64,000 nt of DNA from Lepisosteus oculatus. Its lineage: Eukaryota > Chordata > Actinopteri > Semionotiformes > Lepisosteidae. Made by a program: the position numbers and the translations under genes. Below the pieces are notes generated by a model. That model was given only the letters and a program-made list of their open reading frames with translations. It had not been told where the DNA came from and ran no database searches. Location of the stretch: positions 27,044,001-27,108,000 of the forward strand of contig NC_090708.1 of assembly GCF_040954835.1 (NCBI RefSeq). The letters run 5' to 3'. Below, piece by piece: positions 42,783 to 53,239 of the stretch (within the stretch, counting starts at the first letter, position 1; the number at the start of each line of letters is the position of its first letter).

Positions 42783-43080
42783 TAGAAGGGAAATCTTAGT
42801 GCCTGAGCATAAAAAGAATAGGAGCATACTGCAACGCGTGTGAAGTCCATAAACGATATTAATTTTGGAACTTAAACATACAGCATATGGCTGGTCTCGG
42901 TACTTTAAAGAAAACATACACACCAGTATTCCATTTCTCCCTAATCATTTTAAGCATCGAAGTCTTTAACTAACGTGATACCGGAGTCAACAAGCATACT
43001 TTTAGAATTTGATTAAAAGGGAATATAATATGGAATCATGTATCTCAAGAAATTAATAACGATATAATTATATTCATGTT
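42783..43080 (+). repeat. third copy of the subterminal repeat
   Basis: Direct copy of 40708-40985 with few differences. It could mark the end of a nested or tandem second element. Confidence 0.8.
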
Positions 43081-44594
43081 GCAAAAGAACTGCAACAGAC
43101 ATAAAAACTCCCTTGCTTTTAACAGAGCGTTCCATAATTTCTAACTACGAAAATGATTTAAACTGCGACACTTATCATTCAACCAGAGCTCGAAATATCA
43201 CAAGGATCCTCTAGAGCACAGCAAAGACTGTATTAAAAGAATCGCGTATCTCAAGAAATTAATAAGATATAATTATATTCGTGTAATCCGTATTATTATA
43301 TAATCAGTTTCGATCAAGGTCTCTAAAACGAACAAGAAAAAGAAGATTTTCGGAGGGCAATTACGCTGTGTTTATATAGAATAACTGAATTATGAGCAAT
43401 CTAATTTCTTGTTCGTTTAAAACAGTGAAATGTCAGCTGCAAAAGATCGGACCAGAAACAGCACTCTCTCTGTCTGTCATAGACGTTCAGGAAAGGCTGA
43501 ATGAAGTCATGTCAAGTACAATAATTCGGTGATCAATAATAACAGTTGTAGGACAAGAAACAAAAGATAGTGAAAACCTAAGATTTTTAAGGCTAAAACT
43601 CAAATTCATTCTACAAATTAAGGCAAATGAAAATTCAGGACGTTAAAGTGCTAGAGGTGTAAAAAATACAAAAATGCACATAAGCAAAAAGTTTTAGAAA
43701 TTGAGCAAACAGAAAAAAAGCCATGCCTATAGTGCAGAAGAGGGATGCAGGAACACTTGCTTAGATATACAAAAAATATCACAAAAAGGTGTATGTTACA
43801 AAAGAACATGCAAACATGTACATCAATTTCCCTTCGCGATCAATAGTCTTATCTATAAACATGAAACAGAGTGAGGAATCAGAAATTAGCATGCATACAA
43901 AACAGCAGTTCTGTCAGTGAGCCCTAAATGAATTAATAGCAACTATGGTTTCATGGAGGGCTTCTCAGATAGTTGGGCATTCAGGTAAACTGCCAGGTGA
44001 AAGGATTTGTAAACATATTTTGTTAAAGCAAGTCAGTTTTTTCCGCAACACATAAAATACATTTTTCCAAGAAAGTTTAGCCTTTGTCACTAATGAAACC
44101 ACTAAATAAAGACATAAATATAGAAATCTTAAGATTTGTTTTATGTAATGTTGGTAGCAGGATGAACTGTCGGGTTGAGCTAAGTGTATATTTTGTCGCA
44201 GAGTTGCTGCAAGATATTAACAGTGAAAAAGGTATTTAGAAATGAGTTATTTCAAGATGAAAATTTTCAGAATAATTGCAAATCTAGCAGGATAGAGAAA
44301 GCACAGAAAACTGGCAGTTAGATTGATCAGATTAGTATGAAAAGTCATTTAGCAAAGGGAATGAGAAGAGTGACAAACTAGTATACTTTAGATCTTTTTT
44401 TCTGAACCAGGGAAAATCTGATCATGTTTCCCTATAACAATAATAAAAAACTTTATTTGATATATCACCATTAAAGGTGGCATCTCAAAGCAATACAGTA
44501 GATGTATAAACAGATAAAAGGACCACAGATTACAAAGTAAATGTATATAAGAAAGACAAGCAGTTAGAGGTGCTACCAAAATTAGAAAATGAAG
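43081..44594. other. internal region of large transposon, no gene seen
   Basis: AT-rich. No transposase or other motif recognised in any frame. A shared phrase 'atctcaagaaattaataa' recurs at 43045 and 43248. Confidence 0.45.
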
Positions 44595-44750
44595 CAGATA
44601 CAGACACTAAGTGTGTGTGTTTGTGTCTGTCTGTCCTGTGATGGACTGGCGCTATGTCCAGGGTGTATTCTGCCTTGTGTCCGTCGCTTACTGGGATAGG
44701 CTCCAAATCCTCTGTACTGGATAAAGAGATTAGAAATGGATGAAAGTAAA
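44595..44750 (+). repeat. dispersed repeat, 'gatggactggcg...tggataaag' tail
   Basis: 'cctgtgatggactggcgcta', 'ccagggtgtattctgccttg', 'gggataggctccaaatcctc' and 'ctggataaagagattagaaa' mark a very common fish repeat 3' end. Confidence 0.75.
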
Positions 44751-45389
44751 GGCACTGTGTGGACGGAACTATACACAGTGTTAGAAACCCACTATGAAAT
44801 GGCAGCATCTCACTGAGAATAAAATATTTCATAGTGCTGGCTTAAGGAAACAGCCTTTCCACCTCTCTTGCACATCAGTATCCATACCTAGTTATTTAAA
44901 CAAATTGCCTCTAATTATAAACATCTTAATATGCTGGCTCTGTGGATCCGCATCAGCTATGTTTGCCCATTCCTTCAATTCATGTGCATCCAACACACAG
45001 TTCAACGCTAGCAACTACACAAAATCTAAAATACAATCCTCATTTCAGTATCTATGTAAACATATAGTCTGTTAACTTCATCATCTTCATCAAAAGTATG
45101 CCTAACCCCATTAGGAAGTGTTCTTGTTATCAGTGTATTCCTCAGCTATCCCAAAATTATCTTCTTCTTACCAACATCTCTAGTCTTTTATCCTGCAATA
45201 ACTCAGCCAACACTTAAATCTCCAAAAGCTGCTTGTGTTAATTTCTTGAAATCACAAATATCATGTGTAAATACTGGCCATGTAATACTCTGCATTGTGG
45301 AATAATAGTTTATTTTAAAGGGAACTAGAGAAACTAAGAACTAGAGAAATCAAGAAAGGCTTTTTTTCCTAAAATTAATAAATGCACAT
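44751..45389. other. internal region of large transposon, no gene seen
   Basis: The frame at 44794-45075 has no recognisable domain. I see nothing else. Confidence 0.4.
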
Positions 45390-45515
45390 CCTGTTCACTG
45401 GGGAAATTAAATCCACACTGAGCAATCTTCAATATGTTCAGAATATGACAGCAAGAATCCTATCAGGGATGCATTACACCTGTTTTCAAGTCCTTGCACT
45501 GGTTACCTATCAGAT
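45390..45515 (+). mobile_element. short LINE C-terminal fragment
   Basis: The translation reads LQYVQNMTARILSG then VLALVTYQI, equivalent to the 'LQxVQNAAARxLTG...LHWLPVxxRI' region after the RT in many fish LINEs. It is cut off by the LTR that follows. Confidence 0.65.
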
Positions 45516-46920
45516 TTGCGGGGCTTATTAATAAGGCTGAATTAAGTGTTTCTGAGCATTCCCAAATTAGGCCCCATTTCTCTGTTCATCTCTGTGGTGC
45601 AGCCACAGAGAGACTATTCATGCAGGGTGATTTAAGGTCCTAGGACAGCTCCCAAAGGGGGATGCACTTAGCTAAGCCTGGCTATCATGATCAATGGTCA
45701 TCCATTGGCGCCTATCTGTCTAGGGAGTGCCAATTGGACATCTGGACTGCATTACTAAGTGTCAGGAGTAAGTGACTCATATCTCACCTTGATCAACCAA
45801 TCAGGGACTGGTAGGGCCGAGTAACCCACGTGGGACTCTGATGCCCATGGAGCTTTCAGCCAATCGACGAGCTGAAGTTCCTCCAGGTAAAAACAGGCAA
45901 CACAGAGATTCAGTAAGATTCAGTAAGATCCAGGAGAATTCTGTGGACAATTCAAAGGAGAATTCCAGGGCAGGACGGCCCAGGAGCAGAAGGCTCCCAA
46001 GGGCAGGACATTCTCGCTGCGCGCCTCCTGACCATCCTGAGACTCAGCCCGGACAACCACGGAACGGCCAGTGTGTCCGAGTGCCAGAACTTTCCTTTGT
46101 TTTAAGAGTCTAGAGCTGAGGTTGCCAGAGAGTAACCAGTAACCGAGGATCCACTCGAGGTTAGCACCAGCACCAAGCCTCATGAACAGGTCGGAACTGT
46201 GGACAGCTGAATCACTATTCAGAGCTAGCGCTTCATCAGGAACGAACCGGTGCTCTTCCTGACTTGCTGGCACCCACAGTCATCTTTTCTCCTGAACGCA
46301 ACTTTGCTAGTTAAAGCCAACACTAACTAGCCGGTCAGTGAGCATCAGCAGCGCACCGTCGCAAGCCGCACAGCACAGCCTGGCACCGAGCCAGAGAGCG
46401 CGGATTGGACAGCAACAGCCTGCAACTGTTTTTTTGTGCCCGCAGGAGATCTGAATCCCCAGAGATTGGATGAGTATTCAACTTCAATGCATTACAGCTC
46501 GAGAATTCAATTGTTATCCCAACCAGTTGATATCAATTTAATTCCTAAGAGTTATGTACTTGTTTGAGTATCTAATGTAAGTTGTAACCAAGTTCACTTT
46601 ACGAAACGGTCTTAATGAATGATATACTGAACGTATGTCCTCTTGATAAGTGTAACACTTTGTAACTGACTGAATATATACCTTTTGTATTCTGATAACC
46701 CTCTCGATAAGATCTGTTAGGTTTAAGGCATATTCTATGTATTAATAAATGTATCCTCGTGTATTAGTACCTGTGTGTGTGCGTTTTTTGAGTTATGTCG
46801 CATGGTTGGACTCTAAAGCCATCAAAAGCATCAACTTTGTGATTTACTGCTACAATTAATAATTGTCTCAGTAAATGCCCAAACCCTACAGAACTGGTGC
46901 CTTCAGAGAGCCACTACATT
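45516..46920 (+). mobile_element. LTR, TGTAG...CTACA family, with adjoining primer-binding-site region
   Basis: A 1.4-kb copy ending CTTCAGAGAGCCACTACA at 46920. Unlike a pure solo LTR it is followed by 'ttacattttgg' and ATTTGGCGTCCCTGAACGG (46950-46970), the primer-binding-site-like sequence, before the host transposon resumes at about 46977. The 5' end is slightly degraded (TTTGCGGGGC). No gag, pol or env sequence remains. Confidence 0.85.
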
Positions 46921-46974
46921 ACATTTTGGCTATGGCAACGTTACATATTTGGCGTCCCTGAACGGCTATGAATC

Positions 46975-47310
46975 AGTACAATACCGTTATTAAATTCTTT
47001 AGATACGCGATTCCATATTATATTCCCTTTTAATCAAATTCTAAAAGTATGCTTGTTGACTCCGGTATCACGTTAGTTAAAGACTTCGAAGCTTACAATG
47101 TTTAGGGAGAAATGGAATACTGGTGTGTATTTTTTTCTTTAAAGTACCAAGACCAGCTATATACTGTATGTTAATGTTCCAAAATTAATATAGTTTATGG
47201 CCTTCACACGCGTTGCAGTATGCTCCTATTCTTTTTATGCTCAGCTACTAAGATTTCCCTTCAGTGGTAAAATTAGATATGAATATTCAATACTTAAACG
47301 GGCACAGTTA
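46975..47310 (-). repeat. subterminal inverted repeat, right copy
   Basis: Reverse complement of 40660-40985 with scattered differences, forming the right limb of a potential foldback structure. Confidence 0.85.
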
Positions 47311-47816
47311 AGACATTAAATATACATATACATACTGTATACAGTACAGTTTGCATACGGTAATATGTTTATGTTCCTAAATCAATCTCTTTTATGAGCA
47401 TGTGAAAGGCATGGTGAATCACTGTACTTTGCATGATTGGAAACAAATGCGTGATTGCGAAATGCTGTGGTGTTACTTTTACAAAGACGGTCAATGAAAA
47501 AAAGAATGTTGACCAGGGCAATACTTTGAGTTTACACTTACAGCTTGTCCAAGGTCATTCATTATTAATACTATTAGTAATATCTTCGTTAAAGACTGAT
47601 GGCCACAGCTCAAACATGAGAGGTTGAGCTTTATTAGCTCCACCTTGCGGAGATTCCGGATACTATTATTTTGCTTGTCGTATTATAGGAGAATTTACGG
47701 TAACTAGCGGTATTTACCGGTAACTCGCGGTATTTACCGGTAGCTTGCGGTAGACTGTGTACAGCGTACCGGAAAATAATGCGGTATCGCCCGTGCATTT
47801 TGAATGGCTACATCTG
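47311..47816. other. right end of large transposon
   Basis: This contains short tandem-like units around 'ggtaactagcggtatttacc' at 47698-47755, then the terminal inverted repeat. The frame at 47433-47627 has no support. Confidence 0.5.
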
Positions 47817-48173
47817 TATCTGTCATAAGCCATAATAGCAATAAAGTACATTTCACTAGCACCAAATGAGATTATAAAGTACATCTGTTCAAAACAGCCA
47901 GTAAAAGAGATGGTTCTGTCATGATGTAGAAACACTGCTAGCATCCTGGGAATGATGGACATTGTCATCAATATATCTAAGTTCCACAAGAAGAAGTACA
48001 TGGGAATGTGGAGTCAGTGGTCCATGGCCACTAACACCAGGATTAGTAGATTACCCAGGAATGTGGCCAAAAAGAAGATGAAGAAGATTACGAAGAGCGC
48101 ACTATAGTGCTCCTGCAAGCCTGACACTCCCAAGCCTGAACTCAGAGTGCAGGGTGACATTGGAGCTGTTCAT

Positions 48174-49905
48174 GACTCAGAAGCTCAGATACACTGACAG
48201 AACAGGGGACCCTGGATGGAGTAACAATAAATTTGTATTTTCATTTAGGGTTTCTGGTTGTTCAGAGTTAATTTTTGATAAGGTGATCACGTTTTGATTT
48301 AATCCCTTTTAAAATTAGAAGATCTAGCTTGATAATTAAAAACACCTCAAATATTGCTTTAAATATTAGATAACCTAGTTAAGTGTGTTTTTGAATTTTG
48401 GATTTTCCCCCACCTGCCGCTAAAAAATATCTGTTTGCAAATATTTCAGCATTAAATGCACATGTACTTGTATTATTTCTGAAACAGAAAATGCAGCATT
48501 TATGATTTTTATATTTTATAAAAAAAGTATCTGTAACACTTGGCTTCTCATAATTTGGACACTATATAAGCAACAATTCCAGTTAAAAGGGATGAGGGTA
48601 ATTTAAGAATAAAACCAGAAATTCAGGATCAAACAGTAAATATATTATGGAATGTTCATAAACCATATATGATACAAAGATTTTATTTGACTCTTGTATT
48701 CACATAAAGTACAGGTTATCAGGTGTGAAAAAAACACATATGCAGAATGGGCATGGAACATTTGCATCTTTGGGATTACTCTAAGTTGTTTTTTAGGGAT
48801 GCCATATCACGTCAGTAAATATTGACGGTTCAGTTTTGCCTGATTTTGAGTCCCAGATGAGCTGCACATCTCAAAACTATTGAAATGCCTCCTGCACATG
48901 TCCCTACAATGTGATGAGTCACTTGTTCTCCACCTTGTATAAGAAAAGCAGTACAGTTGAATCCTGTTTTCTTAAGTAAAGAGGATAGTGTGTAAAGGAA
49001 GCGTAGTCTGTTCACCTGTCTTCTACTTGGTTGGATGTTTTACTGGTTCCTAATAAGTTGATAATGATTAATTAAACTAGTGGAATTATCAGTAATATAA
49101 CTGTCATTCTTATTATGAAGAGAATGATGATGAACTTAACAGAAAGTTACAAACAGGAGCAGACCATTGTTGTATATCTATTTTCCAAATATTTCTGCAC
49201 TTTGTCCACGTAATTTCCACAATGATAAAAAAGCCAAATCAATACATTTGAGTGTAATGTAAGACATACAGATTTTCAAACTAAATGAAAATATAAGGTA
49301 TTAGTTATATCAAGTATATCAAGTATCATAACAGAAGTAAAAAAAATTAGAGGAAAAGAAACACACATTATATGAACCAAGCTAAAGCATAAACAAAACT
49401 ATATCAAACATTATACGATTAAATCATTATTACATATAATGAAGAGTTCTGCATGTTCTGCACATGTCCAATTAGAGATTAACCCCTATGATATAACCTT
49501 ACTGAATTAAAATTTGTACAGTACAAACAGACAGTATACACAAAACATAAAGCCATGTCAATGGAATTGGACTGTGTTTATCACTGTCTTGTGTTATGTA
49601 AATTACATGCAGAATGTTGTACTGTATATCAGTGCATAATTTCTACTCTGCTAGCTACTATAAACCATTTCACTTTTAATACTTAAAAAAAGAATGCATA
49701 TATATTAAAGGTGAATATGACTTAAAATGGCTTAATGAATATGTACTTATAAAACATATTTATATATACTGTATATACATTTTATAACAAACAGTAGTGA
49801 AGCATAGTTCATAATTGCTAGAGTCATCTTCATTTCTAATCTGAAAATACAAGAGAGACCAACCAGAGATAAACTACCAGTCAGAAAGTACAGGGAGTCA
49901 CATAC
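48174..49905 (-). other. former 5' intron of split receptor
   Basis: Homologous to 16511-18780. The acceptor-like ACTCCATCCAG lies at about 48220 on the minus strand, and the conserved block (about 48800-48970) is present. No coding sense. Confidence 0.5.
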
Positions 49906-49994
49906 CGGGAGCCTAAGTTTGATGCTGTGCTCTTCCTGCATAGGACACACCTACTGGACAATAAATTATTTTTCTCATCTCAGCTGCTTTTATA
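49906..49994 (-). promoter_or_regulatory. promoter and first exon of split receptor
   Basis: On the minus strand a TATAAAA box (49988-49994) sits in GCCTATAAAAGCAGCTGAGA, followed by a conserved exon with CTATGCAGGAAGAGCACAGC and a donor TCCCG|GTATGTGAC (GT at 49904-49905). This is the best TATA match of the four copies, although its coding exon is dead. Confidence 0.6.
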
Positions 49995-50242
49995 GGCAGC
50001 TCTACACAGTGGCTCCAGAGGCCAATTAGTGCAAAGCTGTAGCTGTAGCTCTTATTAATCCAGAGAGACAGAAAGTGTGAACTAGAGGGTACAGGCACAA
50101 AGGGTACAGCAAAAAACATTTGGTTCAGTTACAGTATATTGTTTAGGTCAACATAGAAGTAAATGTAAAGTTTAAAGTTGAAATTTTAAAGCGAATGCTG
50201 TGTTTAACATAAAGGGCACTACATGTTCTCAGGTGTACTATG
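49995..50242. other. upstream flank of receptor unit
   Basis: Similar to 18880-19000 ('gcaaagctgtagctgtagct', 'ccagagagacagaaagtgtg'). No gene. Confidence 0.45.
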
Positions 50243-50555
50243 TGTAACGGGAACCGGTCCAGGCTCCCACGAAGCATAGTTCAAGATGGAAGGTATAATC
50301 CAGAAGTACTGTAAGTGGAGAAGGACATCAGGGGAGGAGATGAAGAGGATCAGAAGAGCATGGGTTGATAGACAGGGGGGTGTGACTATGGTGATCGGGT
50401 GCTCAGGGAGGCGTGGTGATGGCAAAGAGATTCAGACAGTCCAAAAAGGGGAATCTGGGGTGCAGTCCAAAGTCCAAAACCAGGAAATCCATCCAAGACC
50501 TATGTCCGTGGCTTGAGGGCATAGGCTTCCTAACGGCGATCAAGCTGAGTCCTCC
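50243..50555 (-). mobile_element. rearranged LTR fragments (TGTCAC family), head-to-head
   Basis: From 50243 (TGTAACGGGAACCGGTCC) to about 50496 the sequence follows the minus-strand LTR as at 2792. From about 50497 to 50555 it follows the family in the plus orientation ('gtccgtggcttgagggcata', 'agctgagtcc', as at 33826-33880). Two pieces of the same LTR thus face each other across a sharp junction. Confidence 0.6.
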
Positions 50556-51331
50556 TCAGGAGGGTTGAATTAATTCTCATTAAGCATTCTTATCAACTCT
50601 AACTTCTTTAGAGTCTGAGATGAGGTGACATTTGTGCCCAAAATTCACATAAAAATACTTAGAAAAACTGTGATATTACCATGTGGTATGGTCAGATGTT
50701 CCCCCTGTTTGTACTGTAACCAGGACTTTTTTTTGCATTTTGTGCAAAGGCTGTGGTTTCTTTTTAGGTATATGCCTGTACCTTATTGTGAAATATGGAA
50801 AATACATTCTTATGATCGAATGACATACAGTAGATGAAATTTTGAACAGGGTAATTTTCACATTTCAGTCGCTAGATACTATTTCACATTATGGTTTACA
50901 TGTGCTGAGTCTTCCTTCCAACCTCTTTGAAAAACTGTCTTCAGAAAAGGTAAGAAGCTAAGCAAAGCTCTCTCTCTGTATGCCAGGACATCCGAGGCAC
51001 ACAGCAGGCCAGTTAAGGCATATTAGGCCACTGTAACACACCAATCCAAGCTCATCTTCTGTGGGAAGTTCAAAACTATTGAAGAAGTTGTTTGTCCAAT
51101 GGAAATGTGAGTGTAACACATCTACAGTATATTCACATTATAATTGAGAGTAAAACTACTATTCCAATATCTATTTTTTTCATAAAGTTGAGCTCACAAT
51201 AGTAAAAGAATAGTAATCTGTCTTTGAAAAAAATATGATTAACATATGAGACTGATATAAAAAAATAGGTAGACAATAAATAACCAGGTTTGTTATAACA
51301 TTAAAATTTGTTATGTGCATTGAGGAGCACA
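50556..51331. other. intergenic, no gene seen
   Basis: AT-rich. No gene or recognised repeat. Confidence 0.45.
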
Positions 51332-51396
51332 TACTATAATTACTGCAAAGGAACAAGTAATAGGTTTATTCCATGCTGAAAAAAAGAAGAAAGAGA

Positions 51397-51432
51397 ACAC
51401 AACGTTTCGGCCGTGGAGCCTTCTTCAGGTGT
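51397..51432 (-). ncRNA. hammerhead-ribozyme-like motif (left arm)
   Basis: Exact mirror of 52021-52056 in the left arm of the palindrome. Confidence 0.4.
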
Positions 51433-51734
51433 GAGAGAGACAGGGCAGTAGGCAAAGGTAAAGTAGCGGGAGAACAAAGGTTGGGAGGGAGGAGGAGTGA
51501 GAGGCTGGAGCAGGGGACAGAAAGAGAGGCCAATCAAGAGGTGTGAAGTCAGAATGGGTGCAGAGAGGTGTGAAATGAAACTTCCAATGAATGGAGAAAA
51601 TTTAAAAGAACAGTAATCTGTCGTTAAGGGAAGGGAGAATGTGTGATCCTAACTGCAGAATAATTTTAGTTTCGGTGGTCTTTCTGATGTATGAGTTCGG
51701 AAAACCGTCTTTGAGAACACAGACGGAGAGATTA

Positions 51735-51854
51735 GTTCTCAAAGACGGTTTTCCGAACTCATACATCAGAAAGACCACCGAAACTAAAATTATTCTGCAG
51801 TTAGGATCACACATTCTCCCTTCCCTTAACGACAGATTACTGTTCTTTTAAATT
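51735..51854 (+). pseudogene. Penelope-like ORF, extreme C-terminus (right arm)
   Basis: About 39 codons (VLKDGFPNSYIRKTTETKII onwards) ending in a TAA. The mirror copy in the left arm runs on the minus strand from 51718 to about 51600. In Penelope-like elements the reverse transcriptase is followed by a GIY-YIG endonuclease, and this stretch fits its last segment. The family call rests on memory of the pattern. Confidence 0.55.
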
Positions 51855-52020
51855 TTCTCCATTCATTGGAAGTTTCATTTCACACCTCTCTGCACCCATT
51901 CTGACTTCACACCTCTTGATTGGCCTCTCTTTCTGTCCCCTGCTTCCGCCTCTCACTCCTCCTCCCTCCTAACCTTTGTTCTCCCGCTACTTTACCTTTG
52001 CCTACTGCCCTGTCTCTCTC

Positions 52021-52056
52021 ACACCTGAAGAAGGCTCCACGGCCGAAACGTTGTGT
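52021..52056 (+). ncRNA. hammerhead-ribozyme-like motif (right arm)
   Basis: ACAC-CTGAAGA-(A)GGC-TCCACG-GCC-GAAA-C-GTT-GTGT. It has the conserved strings CUGANGA and GAAA, a GGC/GCC stem II, and ACAC/GTGT as stem I around a GUU cleavage-type triplet. AACGTT is self-complementary and could form stem III between two molecules. One unpaired A before stem II departs from the consensus. Activity is unproven. Confidence 0.4.
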
Positions 52057-52163
52057 TCTCTTTCTTCTTTTTTTCAGCATGGAATAAACCTATTACTTGT
52101 TCCTTTGCAGCCTACGCATGCTGACGCAGCTACCCACCTGAACTACTACCTACTATAATTACT

Positions 52164-53239
52164 ACTGATTCAGGGTATTTTGGTCCACAAAAATAAAAAA
52201 AGAACTATATGTTTTTATCAGAAATATGGTTATTGATGGTATATTTTGCCAAATAACTGGAGCCTCTTCGACAAGCAGAGAACTTAAGTGTTACATCTTG
52301 CATTCTGTTGTGTCTATCCAGGGCCCGCTGTTGTCAAGGGAAACCAGAGCATTCATACGGTGGCTCAGTTTTCCATAGCTTATTGCTGTAATCGGACCCT
52401 CTTTTGTTCTGTGCTCTTTAATCACAGACCACCAATTATTCCATTCTCCCTTTCCCTTTGTATTCCAGAAGCGTCTCTCCAGCAGCATATCGTCATTCAC
52501 CTTTATCTGGCAGTGCTCCTTTCACTACACTCCACTTTCCTCTCTGCCTGGTTTCATTCGACCGAATCCTCAGAGATGTTTTTACATGCAGGCCTATCTA
52601 ACCTGGAACTCTAGACTTTTAACTAGCTGGCCCCTTCTCCGCAGCTCCCTGGCTCTATTCTGGGGTGAGCCTCCTGCTGAAGCACCCTACACTCATGAAG
52701 ATGCTTCCATTCTTGAGCAGCCAGTTCGTGCTCTTCCAGTGCTGACTCCAGATTGTAAATATGTAAATTGAATCTGCTTTCACTCTGTGTGGACCTAGTG
52801 TTCACTCCGGACTGCTCCTATCTGATTCAGCTATCTCACACTCCAGTTCTCAACACTTGTTCCAGGCCAGAGCGGAGGCTGAATCAGACTGCTTCCATAT
52901 ACAGTAGCTACTGATTCAGCTGCTATCCAGGACAGCTCTAGTCCCCACCCTGGACTGGTACTATCCAACCTTGAACTCAGCTGTGCAGCTCCAGAGTTCT
53001 CTCCTGACTGCTTCCTGACATTCCATTCACTCCATTGTCCTCCAAACACTGCTTACCATATCTCTTTTTGGAGATATGTCCAGGGCTGCTTTCCAGGGGG
53101 CCAGTGAAGCTTTCCCTGTTCCCAGAATTCCATTACCTGGGCCATGTCTGAGAGCTCTGTCTGTGACTGTGCTGTCCAGGGTGCTGTCTAGCAGCCGCAC
53201 AAGGAACAGAGATCAGAACCCTGGCTTGGACCAGCTTTA
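52164..53239. other. unassigned, relatively GC-rich stretch
   Basis: About 52290-53240 is richer in G+C than the surroundings and shows several 60-110-codon frames on both strands, none with a motif I recognise. It may be the internal or flanking part of an unrecognised mobile element that adjoins the old LTR at 53240. I do not call a gene. Confidence 0.35.

Larger units (their letters stand above)
40511..47816. mobile_element. 7.3-kb inverted-repeat (foldback-type) DNA transposon with nested insertions
   Basis: Both ends read CAGATGYAGCCATTCAAARTG inwards (40511-40531 and the complement of 47796-47816), flanked by TA on each side (40509-40510 and 47817-47818), inside a receptor coding exon. 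About 330 bp of subterminal sequence (40660-40985) recurs inverted at 46975-47310, and a third direct copy lies at 42783-43080. No transposase motif is found, so it seems non-autonomous or gutted. Nested insertions are a LINE scrap (45390-45515), a TGTAG...CTACA LTR (45516-46920) and a SINE-like repeat (44595-44750). The superfamily is unsure; a TA duplication would fit Tc1/mariner-like elements. Confidence 0.75.
39915..48173 (-). pseudogene. olfactory receptor pseudogene split by a 7.3-kb transposon
   Basis: The receptor is read from ATG at 48173 to the end of TM3 at 47817 (ending in IIAYDRY-like 'gcttatgacagata') and resumes at 40508 with [16 protein letters not shown] through TM7 NPIIYCLRN, ending about 39915. 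Besides the 40511-47816 insertion it has a frameshift in the N-terminal leader, a CGA-to-TGA stop in the DHRLH motif before TM2, a short deletion in TM2, a lost codon at HY(N)TI and a frameshift just after LRN in the tail. Its first exon is at 49906-49994. It is dead irrespective of the insertion. Confidence 0.9.
51345..52150 (+). mobile_element. palindromic Penelope-like insertion with 13-bp target duplication
   Basis: Two 374-bp arms, left 51345-51718 (minus) and right 51735-52108 (plus), are reverse complements with only about three mismatches and no net indel, around a 16-bp spacer. A further 42 bp (52109-52150) follow only the right arm. TACTATAATTACT occurs directly outside both ends (51332-51344 and 52151-52163), so the whole palindrome came in as one event. 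Each arm encodes the same stretch (PNSYIRKTTETKIILQLGSH, ending in a stop), which resembles the end of the GIY-YIG endonuclease region of Penelope-like retroelements. A 3' region with the hammerhead-like motif follows (52021-52056 and mirror 51397-51432). Confidence 0.85.

Noticed and set aside
51345..52108. Two identical small genes encoded on opposite strands
   Set aside because: They are the two arms of one palindromic mobile element insertion, not host genes.
51345..52150. Assembly artefact producing a false inverted repeat
   Set aside because: A perfect 13-bp target duplication on both sides and a few arm differences argue for a real insertion, although long reads would settle it.
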